From assembly GCA_003554535.1 (NCBI GenBank), contig PWGT01000070.1:1-18044 (forward strand): a stretch of DNA of 18,044 nucleotides, written 5' to 3'. Positions 1-8,405 of the stretch are shown piece by piece (position 1 is the first letter of the stretch; every line of letters starts with the position of its first letter). Position numbers and translations under genes: made by a program. The notes under the pieces are model-generated. The model made no database searches. It was not told the origin of the DNA and saw only the letters and a program-made list of their open reading frames with translations. The DNA comes from Syntrophomonadaceae bacterium. Lineage in GTDB: Bacteria > Bacillota_D > Dethiobacteria > DTU022 > PWGO01.

Positions 1-1019
1 AATTCTTCGGCCCAGCCAAAGAGACGGTCCGACTCCTTAATTTCCACCCGAGTGCCATCATCCAGAACAAGCTCCCCGGTAAAAAAGCCATAAGTTTTAA
101 TTCCCACCATTTTCATTAAACCAAGATTAGGTCCGCCCTTTTTAGTATATTTGGGAGTTAAAACCAGGTTCACTCGCTCATCGGCGCTGGTTATATGCAA
201 GGGGGCATAAGGATTGTGCCAATCATGCTGGTAGGCAACCTTCCCCAAATGATGTCCCTGGCCCTCATAGAATATCATACTTTTGCTGCTTGCTCCCTCA
301 CCAAAACCATAATCAAGATTAAATCCCAGGCTAGCCCCATCAACCACGCCAGAAGCAGCGCACCACTTCCATTGATTGCGATAAGGGAAAACCGCCCGGG
401 TCCAATCCAGGACCCCCCAACTGTGGTTATTCTGATTAAAACGATAATTTTCTCCTTCAATAAGAACTTCTCCATCCACCGGCATGCACATAATTTTAAC
501 GGCATAAACAAAATGACGGGGATTGGAAAAAGGGATCACGTTAACCATGGAATCCATATCCGGCGCTTTATAGAGCCTGAATTCCCCTCGAATATTCGGG
601 GAAGTAAAATCAGCTTGCAAGTAGATATAATCCCCTTTTCGGGTAAAAGCCATCTGGCTATCACCTTTCCTAAAGATCAAGGGTTTTTTATATCTCCAAC
701 TTCTAGGCATCCCTATTGAACCAAGCGTGAGCGGCTTAAACAAGCTTGCTGCTTGGGAAGCCCCGGAGTTAAAATCAGTAAAAGAAAACTGGGCCACACC
801 TGCATAACCTATATCAAAAATATTTAAAATTACGCTGTGGTTTTCATTAAAAACTTCCCAGTAATCCCATTCCTTAATCCGCAAAGGAGAAACTTTAATT
901 TTGGAACGATCATAAAAAAACATATCATCCCGTGACCATCCTGTATTGACTAAATAGCCACGATGATCTAAAATATCATTAACTTGCTTTATTTCATTTT
1001 GATTATCGTCTTTTTGCAT
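1..1019 (-). CDS. DUF2804 family protein, partial (3' end outside window)
   Basis: I read this ORF directly on the minus strand. It opens at ATG 1019, with GGAGG at 1029-1033 at normal spacing, and stays open for 339 codons to the left edge, so the C-terminus is missing. The protein resembles the DUF2804 family, large beta-rich soluble proteins of unknown function. Family-like stretches include NHSWGVLDWTRAVFPYRNQW about two thirds of the way along, GFNLDYGFG after it, and a late segment near LVLDDGTRVEIKESDRLFGW. I see no signal peptide or membrane segment. The gene stands alone and is divergent from the small zinc-ribbon gene at 1223. The family assignment is from pattern memory. That it is a real gene is much surer, because the frame is long, open and starts with a good ribosome binding site. 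Confidence 0.85.
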   Translation of the reverse strand, partial: MQKDDNQNEIKQVNDILDHRGYLVNTGWSRDDMFFYDRSKIKVSPLRIKEWDYWEVFNENHSVILNIFDIGYAGVAQFSFTDFNSGASQAASLFKPLTLGSIGMPRSWRYKKPLIFRKGDSQMAFTRKGDYIYLQADFTSPNIRGEFRLYKAPDMDSMVNVIPFSNPRHFVYAVKIMCMPVDGEVLIEGENYRFNQNNHSWGVLDWTRAVFPYRNQWKWCAASGVVDGASLGFNLDYGFGEGASSKSMIFYEGQGHHLGKVAYQHDWHNPYAPLHITSADERVNLVLTPKYTKKGGPNLGLMKMVGIKTYGFFTGELVLDDGTRVEIKESDRLFGWAEE

Positions 1020-1222
1020 ATATATCTGCCTCCAGCATAATATAATTATAATAAATATAATCTTTCTGTTTTTATACTAATATTTACATATCATTATCAG
1101 CAGGTATTCTCCACAAGGGCGCAATTTTCCTACATAACCAGTGGGTATTACTTGCTTTTTCACATAAAAGTTTCGCTGCAGTGCCAGGGTCAGGAACTAT
1201 GTAATGGAGGGAGGTGTATGTT

Positions 1223-1423
1223 ATGATCAATGGCTCGGTAATAATCAAATGCGCTCACTGTGGAGGATCCACCTGGCTAAACGCCGGTAATCTTGGTGCC
1301 AACCGCTGCACATTATGCAATCGCAAGCTGGAACACTTTACTTCAAAAGGCGTTGCCAGCTTTGGAATCACTTTACAACAAGGCATTAACCATTCAGAAG
1401 CTGATGCTAAGGAGAAAATCTAA
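1223..1423 (+). CDS. Small zinc-ribbon protein, 66 aa, function unknown
   Basis: The ORF begins either at GTG 1214 or at ATG 1223. I prefer ATG 1223, because GGAGGGAGG (1206-1214) then sits 8 nt upstream, whereas GTG 1214 would overlap that ribosome binding site. The protein has two CxxC pairs, CAHC near residues 10-13 and CTLC near residues 31-34, separated by a turn-rich stretch (STWLNAGNLGANR). This is the layout of a four-cysteine zinc ribbon or rubredoxin-like knuckle. The C-terminal half has no recognisable motif and no membrane segment. I do not recognise a named family. It could be a small regulator, a nucleic-acid-binding protein or a metal-binding accessory factor. No terminator is evident before the next gene, 195 nt downstream, which appears to have its own promoter. 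Confidence 0.7.
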   Translation: MINGSVIIKCAHCGGSTWLNAGNLGANRCTLCNRKLEHFTSKGVASFGITLQQGINHSEADAKEKI

Positions 1424-1536
1424 AACAGCAGTAATGATCCTTTTCAAAAGCCCGGGTTTTAGAGACAAATTCTTATGCTTTGCAGCAATAAGGACGGCCT
1501 TTGATGTAGTTTGAAGCTCAGTTTATTCTAGATTAT

Positions 1537-1566
1537 TTGCTTGCAGTAAAGACTAACTGTTATAAT
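1537..1566 (+). promoter_or_regulatory. Probable sigma-A promoter for the DUF2937-like gene
   Basis: A perfect -10 box TATAAT lies at 1561-1566, preceded by an extended -10 TG (1558-1559). A TTGCTT -35-like hexamer lies at 1537-1542 with an 18-nt spacer. It would start transcription about 45 nt upstream of the ATG at 1619. Confidence 0.55.
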
Positions 1567-1618
1567 CATTCTCGAATAAAATTTGCTGTAGAAACTACCG
1601 GCAAAGCGAGGTTCAATT

Positions 1619-2218
1619 ATGGGAAGGCTCAAAAACATTCTCAGACAACCGGGCAAATTTTTGGATGGGATAATGGACCGCGTTTCCTCTGTTATAGGAG
1701 CTATCTTGCTGGCCCAGTTTCCTCAATTTTATGCCCAGTACATGCAGCGCCTCGGAGGCCATCTTGATGAGGCCCGTCGTGTTGTGGAGCAATATCAGGA
1801 GGAAGCAGCCGGTTTCGGACTTACCCTGGAAGAGTATATTAAACACCATCTGGAAGCGGATAGTGAAATATTCGTTTCTTCGGGACAAGTTATAGAAAAT
1901 GTATGGGACAGGCTCATGGATTTGGAGGCATCCTTTGTGGCATTAAATGAAGCCCATCCTTTCTGGAGGGTATGGGCTTTCTTCAATCATGCCGATTGGG
2001 AAATTGCTACCAGGGCCTGGCAAAACTTCACTCCCGGCGTCCCAACCACCTTGGAAGGCCTGGTGTATGCTTTTGTTGGCCTTCTGTTAGGCTGGGGCAT
2101 CTACCTGGGCATTAAGTCAGTAGTCAAGTTACCCATCAATGCCTATCGCCGCTATAAAGGCACGGGAGGAACTTCTTCCGGGGAGGCATCCAATAACAAC
2201 CATTCTGCCGGAGGGTGA
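1619..2218 (+). CDS. DUF2937-like membrane protein, 199 aa
   Basis: The start is ATG 1619, with a weak GAGG at 1608-1611 upstream. The N-terminus carries an amphipathic to hydrophobic stretch (VSSVIGAILLAQFPQFYAQY, residues about 22-41), followed by QRLGGHLDEARRVVEQYQ, typical of the uncharacterised DUF2937 proteins. One clear membrane helix follows at about residues 145-165 (GLVYAFVGLLLGWGIYLGIK), then a basic, low-complexity Gly/Ser/Asn tail. The family call rests on the GGHLDEAR-type motif, the overall size and the two hydrophobic ends. The function of the family is unknown. The gene is monocistronic, with a promoter at 1537-1566 and a strong terminator at 2311-2340. Confidence 0.75.
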   Translation: MGRLKNILRQPGKFLDGIMDRVSSVIGAILLAQFPQFYAQYMQRLGGHLDEARRVVEQYQEEAAGFGLTLEEYIKHHLEADSEIFVSSGQVIENVWDRLMDLEASFVALNEAHPFWRVWAFFNHADWEIATRAWQNFTPGVPTTLEGLVYAFVGLLLGWGIYLGIKSVVKLPINAYRRYKGTGGTSSGEASNNNHSAGG

Positions 2219-2589
2219 TCTTTAATATACATCAATAAATTATATTACCAATATAGTATTATAAAATATTAGTGTTATGGTTATTTAGATTATATTCTTA
2301 ATCAGTAGTGAAGAGGCTTTATAGCCTCTTTTTAATTTTTATAGATTTCTGCCTTCTTTCTTTCTCTTCCTTCTTTTTTTCTACTTTTAACCTTCCAATT
2401 GTATTTTATTCCAAAACCTCTGCCGCTTACCCATTTTACACATAATTTTTCCCAAACCAGAAAAGATATAAACAGCATAAAATATAAGCTTCCTAAAGGC
2501 AGGGAATAGCTATCCTAAAAAAATTCTTAACCAGGTTACAAAAAAGATTCAAAAAACCGCCAGCCGGAGAATTAGATTACAAGTTAAAC
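2219..2589. other. Intergenic region between the DUF2937-like gene and the germination operon
   Basis: This gap of 371 nt holds the terminator at 2311-2340, a 31-nt run of pure pyrimidines at 2352-2382, and an in-frame extension of the germination A gene from 2497 onwards. I looked for a sigma-G promoter (CATnnTA -10 with a partner -35), as expected for a germinant receptor operon, and found no convincing pair. Confidence 0.6.
2311..2340 (+). terminator. Rho-independent terminator after the DUF2937-like gene
   Basis: A perfect 8-bp stem, AAGAGGCT (2311-2318) with AGCCTCTT (2323-2330), closes a 4-nt loop TTAT. A T-rich tail follows at 2331-2340. It lies 93 nt past the DUF2937-like stop codon. 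Confidence 0.85.
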
Positions 2590-4155
2590 TTGAGCCAGCG
2601 CACTGAACATATTGATAGGCAAGTTCTGAGCAATAATCTGCAGCAAAACTTGGAACAGATTGAAAACTTGCTGGGCAATAGCTACGACCTGGTTATACGT
2701 AGCTTTGCCGTGGGTGGAAACAATTTGCAAGTTGCAGTGCTTTTTATTTCCGGACTGGAAAACAATGAAGCTGTAGAAAACATTATCTCTGACTTAACTA
2801 TTAAATTTTCACCCACCTCAACCGACCTTAAAGCCGATAGCACTTCCCCCAGTCAAATTTTCCAGGAAACTCAGCAAAAAATTATTCGCAACCAGGAATT
2901 AGAGCCTGTAGATAATTTATCACTACTTTTTGATCAACTTTTCCTGGGAGACACTATCCTGCTTATTGACGGAATAAACCGGGGAATCATCTGCAACACC
3001 AAACAGTGGGAATTGCGAAGCCTTGAGGAACCGGAAGCAGAAAGAGTAATCCGTGGACCTCGGGACGGTTTTATTGAAGCCCTTCCCGTAAATACTTCCC
3101 TGCTGCGCCGCCGCATTAGAACCCCAAACCTGTGGATAGAGAGCTTGGAAATAGGCACCGTCACCAAAACCAAGGTAGCCATTGCCTATATTAAAGGTCT
3201 TGCCCAGGAGGGACTGGTAAACGAAGTCCGCACCCGCTTGCAAGAAATTGAAATTGACAATGTTATAGAAAGCGGTGTCTTAGAAGAGATGATCGAAGAC
3301 ACCTTTTTTACCCCTTTTCCTCTTATGCACCGCAGCGAGCGTACTGATATTGCCATGAGTGAAATACTGGAAGGACGAGTGGCAATACTTACCGACGGCA
3401 CCCCTTTTGTCCTTTTTGCCCCCACCCGGCTGCACGATATGCTTCAGGGACCCGATGATTACTACGAAAAATTTCCCGTAGGAAGCTTCATTCGCTTAGG
3501 AAGAATGCTGGCTTTTGTACTGGCCATCTTTTTACCCGCCATATACATAGCCACTGTTAACTTTCATACTGAATTAATTCCCAGCACCCTGCTGCTAGGG
3601 ATTACAGCCGCCCGTCAGGGGGTTCCCTTTCCGGTAGCAATGGAAGTAATTCTTATGGAAATAGTCTTTGAAATGCTACGGGAAGCAGGATTACGTCTGC
3701 CTGGCATGATTGGCCCTGCCATTAGTATTGTAGGCGCTCTTATCCTGGGAGAAGCAGCCATTCAGGCCAACTTGGTTTCCCCGGCAGTAGTTATTGTAGT
3801 AGCTGCCACTGGTATCGCTTCTTTTGTGGCTCCGTCCTTTGAATTAAACATCGCTACAAGGATCATCCGCTTTTGTATGATTATTTTGGGAGCAACCTTA
3901 GGGCTTTTTGGGGTGCAGTTTGGCTTTATCCTGCTTACCATTCACCTGTGCTCTCTTCGCTCTTTTGGCTACCCCTATTTGGCCCCTTTTGCTCCTTTGA
4001 TTATCGAAGATTGGAAAGACTCGTTTATTCGAGCCCCCTGGTGGTGGCAAAAAAAACGTCCTCACCTGGAAGGTGGACGCGATCCTGTGCGTACTAAAAG
4101 AAATAAAGCTCAAACCCCGCCCAGCGTTTTGGATGATTCTGATTATGATTCCTGA
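2590..4155 (+). CDS. Spore germination receptor A subunit (GerA/GerKA family)
   Basis: This is the A subunit of a GerA-type nutrient germinant receptor, which sits in the spore inner membrane with B and C subunits and triggers germination when a small molecule is sensed. The N-terminal half is the soluble two-part domain. Family hallmarks include VRGPRDGF-like sequence (here VIRGPRDGFIEALPVNTSLL), GRVAILTDGTPFVL and PDDYYEKFPVGS. The C-terminal half has about five membrane helices and the signature MEIVFEMLREAGLRLP near residues 353-368. The only conventional start is TTG 2590, giving 521 aa, but it has no well-placed ribosome binding site. The frame is open back to 2497 with family-like basic and hydrophobic sequence, so the true N-terminus may lie upstream at a non-standard codon. 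The B subunit follows after 41 nt. The cognate germinant cannot be deduced. Confidence 0.95.
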   Translation: MSQRTEHIDRQVLSNNLQQNLEQIENLLGNSYDLVIRSFAVGGNNLQVAVLFISGLENNEAVENIISDLTIKFSPTSTDLKADSTSPSQIFQETQQKIIRNQELEPVDNLSLLFDQLFLGDTILLIDGINRGIICNTKQWELRSLEEPEAERVIRGPRDGFIEALPVNTSLLRRRIRTPNLWIESLEIGTVTKTKVAIAYIKGLAQEGLVNEVRTRLQEIEIDNVIESGVLEEMIEDTFFTPFPLMHRSERTDIAMSEILEGRVAILTDGTPFVLFAPTRLHDMLQGPDDYYEKFPVGSFIRLGRMLAFVLAIFLPAIYIATVNFHTELIPSTLLLGITAARQGVPFPVAMEVILMEIVFEMLREAGLRLPGMIGPAISIVGALILGEAAIQANLVSPAVVIVVAATGIASFVAPSFELNIATRIIRFCMIILGATLGLFGVQFGFILLTIHLCSLRSFGYPYLAPFAPLIIEDWKDSFIRAPWWWQKKRPHLEGGRDPVRTKRNKAQTPPSVLDDSDYDS

Positions 4156-4196
4156 AAAAATAAACATTCTAACTCAAGGATTGAGGAGGTTTATTC

Positions 4197-5300
4197 GTGA
4201 CTGTTGAAAAAATAGCCAATAGACAGTTACTGTTTATTCTATTTATAACTCGTACGGTAATGCCCATGTCCATGTTACCGGTGCTTGCCGGTGGAGGCAA
4301 TGCCATGCAGGATGCCTGGATTTCTATGCTCATTGCCACCGGGGGCAATATCATCCTGGCAGCTGCAATTGCCGGACTGGGAACTAAATTCCCCCGGCTG
4401 AGCATTGTGGAATACAGCCAGAGATTGCTGGGAGGTGTCGCTGGGCGCCTGGTGAGCCTTCTGCCCATTACAGTTTATTTCACCGTTTCTGCCATGGAAA
4501 TGCGCATGTATGCAGAAATCATTAATACGGCCTTTTTACCACGCACTCCTTTAATTGCCATTATCGGCATTACTATGATCCTTGCTACCGTAGGTATAAT
4601 ATCGGGAATAGAAGTGCTGGGACGTACTGCCGATTTTTTTGCCTTATGGATTGCCATTTTTTTGATTATATCACTGCTACTGCCACTGCCAGAGATTTGT
4701 ATTGAAAATTTCCAGCCAGTACTAGCCCGCGGGTTGGAACCTGTCATCTCTTCCGCGCTTATCCCTATAGCTATTGGCGCTCAATATTTATCCATCGGAA
4801 TGCTTCTACCGCATGTGATGACTCCTGCGAGAGGAGTTTCTACAGCCCTTACTGCGGTTATAATGTCCATGACGTTTACCTTCTTGTCTACTTTGGTAGT
4901 TATTGGCAAAATGTCTCCATTCGAGGGTTCCCAAGCCACTTTTCCTTTATTAACCGTCTTTCGCACCATCGAAACCAGTGAATTCCTGCAGCGACTGGAA
5001 ATATTATTAGTTTTGGGCTGGGGGCTGGGCATATTTATATCTGCATCAATTTTTCTTTATTGCGGAGTTAGCGCTCTTTCCCACTGGTTTAAAACTGAAT
5101 CATATCGGCCCCTGGTTTTACCGGCAGTGGTGATAGTAGTAATAATATCTATGCTCTTTGAAGATATTTTTCAACTACGTACTTTTGCTCTGACCCCAGA
5201 AATCTCCGTTCCCCTGTTTCTTTTGCCCACCATTTTTGTCCTTGCAGTTCTCTGGGGTGCTTACCTGATTAGAAAATTATTGTCAAGGTGGTCTGATTAA
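4197..5300 (+). CDS. Spore germination receptor B subunit (GerKB family permease)
   Basis: A 367-residue integral membrane protein of the spore germination B-subunit family, a branch of the APC amino acid/polyamine transporter superfamily. In germinant receptors this subunit is thought to bind the germinant. The start is GTG 4197, with GAGGAGG at 4183-4189 and a 7-nt gap. The N-terminus has the family-like order of a short lead, a first helix (QLLFILFITRTVMPMSMLPV), a GGGNAMQDAW loop and a second helix. About ten hydrophobic helices run to a basic C-terminus (RKLLSRWSD). The gene is in one operon with the A subunit, and its TAA directly abuts the ATG of the C subunit, suggesting coupled translation. 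Length is normal for the family and nothing looks broken. Confidence 0.93.
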   Translation: MTVEKIANRQLLFILFITRTVMPMSMLPVLAGGGNAMQDAWISMLIATGGNIILAAAIAGLGTKFPRLSIVEYSQRLLGGVAGRLVSLLPITVYFTVSAMEMRMYAEIINTAFLPRTPLIAIIGITMILATVGIISGIEVLGRTADFFALWIAIFLIISLLLPLPEICIENFQPVLARGLEPVISSALIPIAIGAQYLSIGMLLPHVMTPARGVSTALTAVIMSMTFTFLSTLVVIGKMSPFEGSQATFPLLTVFRTIETSEFLQRLEILLVLGWGLGIFISASIFLYCGVSALSHWFKTESYRPLVLPAVVIVVIISMLFEDIFQLRTFALTPEISVPLFLLPTIFVLAVLWGAYLIRKLLSRWSD

Positions 5301-6581
5301 ATGAAATACCCCCTTTTAAACTTCCTTTCAACCAAAAAGGCAAACAGGGAAATTATAGTAGGTGTTCATAAGTTAAAGCTAATGATAGCAGTGGGGATTA
5401 TATTTTGCGCTCTTTTGTGCTGCGGAGGGTGCTGGGACCGCGATGAACCTGAAGACCAGGCGTTTGTTGTAGCCACCGGCATCGATTATCATCCCGACCA
5501 GGAACTTTATGAAATAATTGTCCAGGTAGCAGATCCAGGTGCCCTGGTGGCAGAAGGTGGAAGTGGAGAAACTCCCAGTTTTGCTGTTTTCAGTGCTAAA
5601 GGACATACTCCTTTTCAAGCAGCCCGAGATTTAGCTTTACATTCCACGCGGGAACCGTTTTTTGCCCACAGCGAATTGTTCGCAATCTCCGAAAATACTG
5701 CCCGGCATGGGCTGGGGCCCGCCCTGGATTTCTTCCGCCGGGAGCGCCAAATTAGGCTTACTGCAGTTCCATTCATTTTAGAGGGAGACACCAGTATCAC
5801 CCAGCTTTTTCGAACTGACATCCCCCTGGAAAATTACTCTGCAGAAGGCATGACGCGCCAGGCCGAACAGGGAATAATGAGAAGAGCAGTTTTTCCTTCC
5901 CGGAGTTTAGCCGATACTTTGATGTGTTCCAATTTACCCGGTAGAGATATGCTTATAGGAAGAGTAGCCGTAGAAAAACAAACAAAAGAAGATAAAATTG
6001 GTGAGGAAGGAGAAGCCTTGCGGGGAACTATAAAAATGGAAGGAGCAGCAGCTTTTAAAGAAGATGAACTTGTAGGATGGTTTGACCAAAGTCAGATTAA
6101 AGGCTGGGGCTGGATCCATGAAAAAATAGAAGCTGCCACAGTAAACATTAAATGCCCGGCGCATGATAAACATAATATTGGATTGGAAATTTATGAAGCC
6201 CAATCCGATATGAAACCAGTAATCACCATTGATGAAAACGCCAATCGTCAGTACCGCATAGACTTGTTTATCCAGGCCGATGGACGTATCCAGGATCAAC
6301 TATGTCCCACCGGTTATGTATGGGAAGGCGACCTGGTTAACTCCCTCAACCAGCGCCTGGCACAAGTGATAAAAAACAATATAAAAGATTCTTTTGAGCA
6401 TGCTCAAAGTTTAGGAACCGATGTATTTGGTTTTGGGAACTGCTTTTACAGGGAGAAATACCGAGAATGGAAGAGAATAGAAGCTGATTGGGTTGAAATT
6501 TTCCAGAATGATCTGCGTTTAAATATTGAAGTAGACGCCACCGTGAGACGAGCAGGCCTTATTCAAGAACCATGGCGATAG
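5301..6581 (+). CDS. Spore germination receptor C subunit, Ger(x)C lipoprotein
   Basis: A 426-residue GerAC/GerKC-type lipoprotein, the peripheral subunit of the receptor. ATG 5301 immediately follows the B-subunit stop, with AAGGTGG at 5285-5291 as ribosome binding site. An unusually long, basic n-region (about 27 residues) precedes a hydrophobic segment (residues 28-41) and the candidate lipidated Cys44 in LLCCGGCWDRDEPEDQ. The lipobox is imperfect, with Cys at -3, but the following CWDRxE sequence is the hallmark of the family. GVD/GIDYHP-like and HTPFQAARDL-like family segments follow. An internal ATG at residue 28 would give a more typical signal peptide but has no ribosome binding site as good as the first. 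The C-terminal domain ends in family-like Trp/Asn-rich helices. A hairpin (6589-6614) follows. Confidence 0.93.
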   Translation: MKYPLLNFLSTKKANREIIVGVHKLKLMIAVGIIFCALLCCGGCWDRDEPEDQAFVVATGIDYHPDQELYEIIVQVADPGALVAEGGSGETPSFAVFSAKGHTPFQAARDLALHSTREPFFAHSELFAISENTARHGLGPALDFFRRERQIRLTAVPFILEGDTSITQLFRTDIPLENYSAEGMTRQAEQGIMRRAVFPSRSLADTLMCSNLPGRDMLIGRVAVEKQTKEDKIGEEGEALRGTIKMEGAAAFKEDELVGWFDQSQIKGWGWIHEKIEAATVNIKCPAHDKHNIGLEIYEAQSDMKPVITIDENANRQYRIDLFIQADGRIQDQLCPTGYVWEGDLVNSLNQRLAQVIKNNIKDSFEHAQSLGTDVFGFGNCFYREKYREWKRIEADWVEIFQNDLRLNIEVDATVRRAGLIQEPWR

Positions 6582-6588
6582 TAATTAT

Positions 6589-6614
6589 AAAGGGGGCATT
6601 CAATTGCCCCCTTT
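6589..6614 (+). terminator. Strong intercistronic hairpin between the C subunit and the small membrane protein gene
   Basis: A perfect 10-bp stem, AAAGGGGGCA (6589-6598) with TGCCCCCTTT (6605-6614), closes a 6-nt loop. It begins 8 nt after the C-subunit stop. There is no T-run after the stem beyond the three Ts inside it, so it may be a weak or partial terminator, or a mRNA 3'-end stabiliser, rather than a full stop. Confidence 0.5.
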
Positions 6615-6642
6615 AAACAGTTATATACATGGAGTAATAATA

Positions 6643-6834
6643 ATGATATATTTATGGTTAATTATGATTTTTATAGCAATCCTGGAAGTGCCCGGAATGC
6701 TTAGGAGAAAGCATTACCGCACGCTTCTGGTTTTTGCGCTATTGTGGTTATTGGGCGCCACCACCGGTACTTTATTTCTATCTCGTTTGCCTTTCCCTGA
6801 TGTATTCGGGATTATAATAGAACTAATAAAATGA
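6643..6834 (+). CDS. Two-helix small membrane protein, candidate germinant receptor D subunit
   Basis: ATG 6643 has GGAG (6631-6634) 8 nt upstream and gives 63 aa. An in-frame TTG at 6604 lies inside the preceding hairpin and is a poorer start. The protein is almost all membrane. Helix one (about residues 2-18) ends in LEVPG, then comes a short basic loop (MLRRKHYR), then helix two (about residues 28-47), then a short hydrophobic tail. Some Bacillus germinant receptor operons carry a fourth gene, the D subunit, encoding a roughly 75-residue protein with two membrane segments that modulates germination. Size, topology and position straight after the C subunit match that description. The assignment is inferred from context and topology, not from a sequence motif I can verify. 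No other gene lies before the convergent radical SAM gene. Confidence 0.75.
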   Translation: MIYLWLIMIFIAILEVPGMLRRKHYRTLLVFALLWLLGATTGTLFLSRLPFPDVFGIIIELIK

Positions 6835-6878
6835 TTAGAAACAATGGCAAATACAACATGTTTTATGGTTTTTTAGGA

Positions 6879-8225
6879 CTAGCAAGATTCATTTTCTCCT
6901 GCTTTCACTTTCTGAGCAACTTGAAGCCACTTCTGAGAAACTTCATCCAGGTACTCCGCCACTTCTCCTTGCAAGACATCGTCTGCTCCATGATGAGTGG
7001 GGTACGCATGGCAATCCTTCACCATGGTCCGCAATTCTTGAGGAGCATCGATTATGGGGCAAGGAGCCAGGTGGTTTTCATTAAATGGCACCCGCCTTTG
7101 ATACTCTTTAAAGAATGGGTTCTGCAGCACTTCTATTAAACTCTTCTCTCGAATATTATCTACGGCAAAATGGACGAAAGCACATGGTTCTACATCTCCA
7201 ACCCCGTTAATGTGGAAATACTGGCGGCCTCCAGCTATACATCCCTTGCTGTGTTCCCCGTCATTCCAAAAATCAAGGAAGAAGACGGGCTTGGTAGCCC
7301 TTATTTCTTTAACCCGCTCTATCATCCATGCTCTCTGCTCCGGGGTTAGCATCATCTCTACATTAGGATTCCTTCCAATGGGCACATAATGAAATGCCCA
7401 TACATAAGTAACACCTTTTTCGATAAGAAAATCAATAAATTCATCACTAAGCAATTCTTCCACATTGTCTCTCATAACCGTCAAAGAAGCACCAAAAAGC
7501 ACACCATTTTCCCTTAGCCGATCCATGCCTGCAGAAATTTTATCAAATACTCCTTGGCCCCTTCGAGCATCTGTTTTTTCCCGCATACCTTCCATGCTAA
7601 TGGCCGGTGAAAGATTGCCCAGCCGAGCTAGTTCATTTACAGTTTCCTCGGTGAGTAAAGTGCCATTAGTGAAAGAAAGGAAAAACGAATCGCTGTTATC
7701 CTCTAAAACCTCCATTAAGTGGGGATATACAAACGGCTCTCCACCCGAGAAAACTATCCAGTGAATATGCAAATCACGGGCCTCTTTAATTATCCTATTC
7801 AATAGTTCCGGCTCCAGGCTGTGGGATTTGTCGTATTCCCCTGCCCAGCAACCGGTGCACCTCAAATTGCATGCAGTAGTTGGATCAATAAGTATGGCTG
7901 CCGGAATAGCCACTCCAAGCTCTTCTGAAATTTTATCCCGCTCAGGCCTGCCCACGAAGCTACCTTTCAGGACAAGAGTATTAACAAGCTTTTTGAGCAT
8001 ATGGGGATTATTGGACACCCTCCTGGCTTGTTCTCTTGCCTCGGGCATGCGGTTAAAATAATCTCGGACCAGCCTTACCCATTCCTTATGGTGGGGCAAT
8101 TTAGCATAATTCTCCACATAATTAAAAATGTTGGGCAAGTTATTATCCGGATCCTTGGTAATATAGTTAATGGCCTGGTTGACCGTTTTCTCCGTTGCAA
8201 ATTCGCGAACTTTTTTCATACTCAT
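6879..8225 (-). CDS. Radical SAM enzyme with SPASM-like C-terminal cysteines
   Basis: I place the start at ATG 8225, because AAAGGAGG lies 7 nt upstream; an in-frame ATG at 8294 lacks a comparable site. The 448-residue protein has a roughly 105-residue helical N-terminal extension, then the radical SAM motif CNLRCTGCW (Cys119, Cys123, Cys126) that binds the SAM-coordinating 4Fe-4S cluster. The GGE motif follows as FSGGEPF, with later core strands such as FTNGTLL and SMEGMREK. The last third has four further Cys, in KGCIAGG, EPCAFVH, APCPIID and KDCHAYPTHHG, the pattern of a SPASM or related auxiliary cluster domain. Such enzymes often modify peptides or proteins, but the substrate here is unknown. 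A near-consensus promoter at 8528-8556 would give a leader of about 300 nt. The genes upstream on the same strand are the half-permease pair. Confidence 0.93.
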   Translation of the reverse strand: MSMKKVREFATEKTVNQAINYITKDPDNNLPNIFNYVENYAKLPHHKEWVRLVRDYFNRMPEAREQARRVSNNPHMLKKLVNTLVLKGSFVGRPERDKISEELGVAIPAAILIDPTTACNLRCTGCWAGEYDKSHSLEPELLNRIIKEARDLHIHWIVFSGGEPFVYPHLMEVLEDNSDSFFLSFTNGTLLTEETVNELARLGNLSPAISMEGMREKTDARRGQGVFDKISAGMDRLRENGVLFGASLTVMRDNVEELLSDEFIDFLIEKGVTYVWAFHYVPIGRNPNVEMMLTPEQRAWMIERVKEIRATKPVFFLDFWNDGEHSKGCIAGGRQYFHINGVGDVEPCAFVHFAVDNIREKSLIEVLQNPFFKEYQRRVPFNENHLAPCPIIDAPQELRTMVKDCHAYPTHHGADDVLQGEVAEYLDEVSQKWLQVAQKVKAGENESC

Positions 8226-8405
8226 TATAATTCCTCCTTTGTAATTATAATAAGCTCTTTGTTGCAATTTTGTTTCCTTCTTTTTACTTCTCATCCCCGT
8301 TAATTAAACTATCTATGTCTCTTAAATATCTTTTTTTGTAATTATATAGGCATTTACTAACTTCTGTTCAAATAAAAAAATTTACCCTGGTCATTTGGGG
8401 ATAAA

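Noticed and set aside
195..719. 174-codon ORF on the plus strand
   Set aside because: It is antisense to the DUF2804 gene, which has a ribosome binding site and family-like protein sequence.
5934..6299. 121-codon minus-strand ORF inside the germination C gene
   Set aside because: It is an antisense shadow with Phe/Tyr-rich composition typical of reversed coding sequence.
6831..7139. 102-codon plus-strand ORF overlapping the end of the radical SAM gene
   Set aside because: Most of it is antisense to the radical SAM gene and it lacks a ribosome binding site.
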